16,674 bases of DNA from assembly GCA_030838885.1 (NCBI GenBank), contig JAUZEU010000111.1, positions 1 to 16,674 on the forward strand, in the 5' to 3' direction. The DNA is from Bryobacterales bacterium (lineage in GTDB: Bacteria > Acidobacteriota > Terriglobia > Bryobacterales > Bryobacteraceae). The notes under the pieces were generated by a model. The model made no database searches and was not told the DNA's origin. It saw nothing but the letters and a program-made list of their open reading frames with translations. Positions 16,340-16,674 of the stretch are shown here, one piece after another (positions within the stretch are counted from its first letter, which is position 1; every line of letters starts with the position of its first letter). A program made the position numbers and the translations under genes.

Positions 16340-16674
16340 TTTCCTCCGGCTCATCAGCCGGAGGCGGATTGAAACCGTTGTCAACCGTTGTTAGGCCGGC
16401 GATTGCCATTTCCTCCGGCTCATCAGCCGGAGGCGGATTGAAACCCTGTAGTGGTGCGCGTGAGGTCTGTCGGCACACTTTCCTCCGGCTCATCAGCCGG
16501 AGGCGGATTGAAACTCTAGCGCAAGAGCGATTGCGTCAGATATGGGGCTTTCCTCCGGCTCATCAGCCGGAGGCGAATTGAAACATGCATAGTCTATTTC
16601 TAATTAGACACATCACAAATTTCCTCCGGCTCATCAGCCGGAGGCGGATTGAAACTACCCACACCGGGCAGTTG
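16340..16674 (+). CRISPR. Type I-C CRISPR array, five repeats visible, continues beyond the window
   Basis: Five 36-nt repeats start at 16340, 16409, 16479, 16549 and 16620. Four full spacers of 33, 34, 34 and 35 nt lie between them (16376-16408, 16445-16478, 16515-16548, 16585-16619), and a fifth begins at 16656 and is cut by the window end. Each repeat begins TTT, then arm CCTCCGGC, loop TCATCA and arm GCCGGAGG form a perfect 8-bp hairpin, and it ends with CGGATTGAAAC. That 11-nt tail is exactly the 5' handle left when Cas5c cuts at the base of the hairpin. Repeat 4 differs by one base (16576, G to A). Bases before the TTT vary (C, A, C, C, A), which fixes the repeat start. Orientation follows from the leader and the GAAAC end. 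Confidence 0.98.

Noticed and set aside
16047..16581. Open frames crossing the leader and array
   Set aside because: They are repeat-derived translations spanning spacers on either strand, with no family pattern.

Overview
The window is bacterial, and most likely from an Acidobacteriota member related to Solibacter/Bryobacter. The main pointer is a 1074-residue Oar-like TonB-dependent receptor with an N-terminal carboxypeptidase-regulatory-like domain, a family greatly expanded in that phylum. The overall gene style fits. This is an inference from gene families, not from a marker gene. It divides into a left half of metabolic or membrane genes on the minus strand and a right half holding a complete-looking type I-C CRISPR-Cas locus on the plus strand. 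A non-coding gap of about 300 bases (8168-8465) separates them.

Left half (49-8167, all minus strand). In transcription order: a TonB-dependent receptor; a small single-span membrane protein that starts 2 bases after the receptor's stop; a PYROXD2/phytoene-desaturase-like FAD oxidoreductase; and a multi-span HTTM (vitamin K-dependent carboxylase-like) protein whose C-terminus resembles a DCC/DUF393 domain that has lost both redox cysteines. A 310-base spacer with a candidate promoter and a 19-bp direct repeat then precedes an animal-type haem peroxidase. The tight spacing of the first four genes suggests an operon joining outer-membrane transport to membrane redox chemistry. Its substrate is unknown.

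Right half (8466-16674). The gene order is the standard I-C order: cas3, cas5c, cas8c (with an internal Cas11c start), cas7c, cas4, cas1, cas2, leader, CRISPR array. The array has five 36-nt repeats and four complete spacers visible, and it runs off the window. Two effector genes are broken by single-base frameshifts: cas3 near 9499 (minus one base) and cas8c near 11909 (plus one base). The adaptation genes (cas4-cas1-cas2), cas5c, cas7c, the internal small subunit and the repeats are open. Either the interference machinery is decaying while acquisition remains possible, or both indels are assembly errors. The sequence alone cannot decide this.

The most notable points are the double effector break, a well-formed ribosome binding site for an independently translated Cas11c inside cas8c, unusual residues at the Cas5c processing site, a 36-nt repeat whose hairpin leaves exactly an 11-nt handle, and the HTTM-degenerate DCC fusion in its operon.
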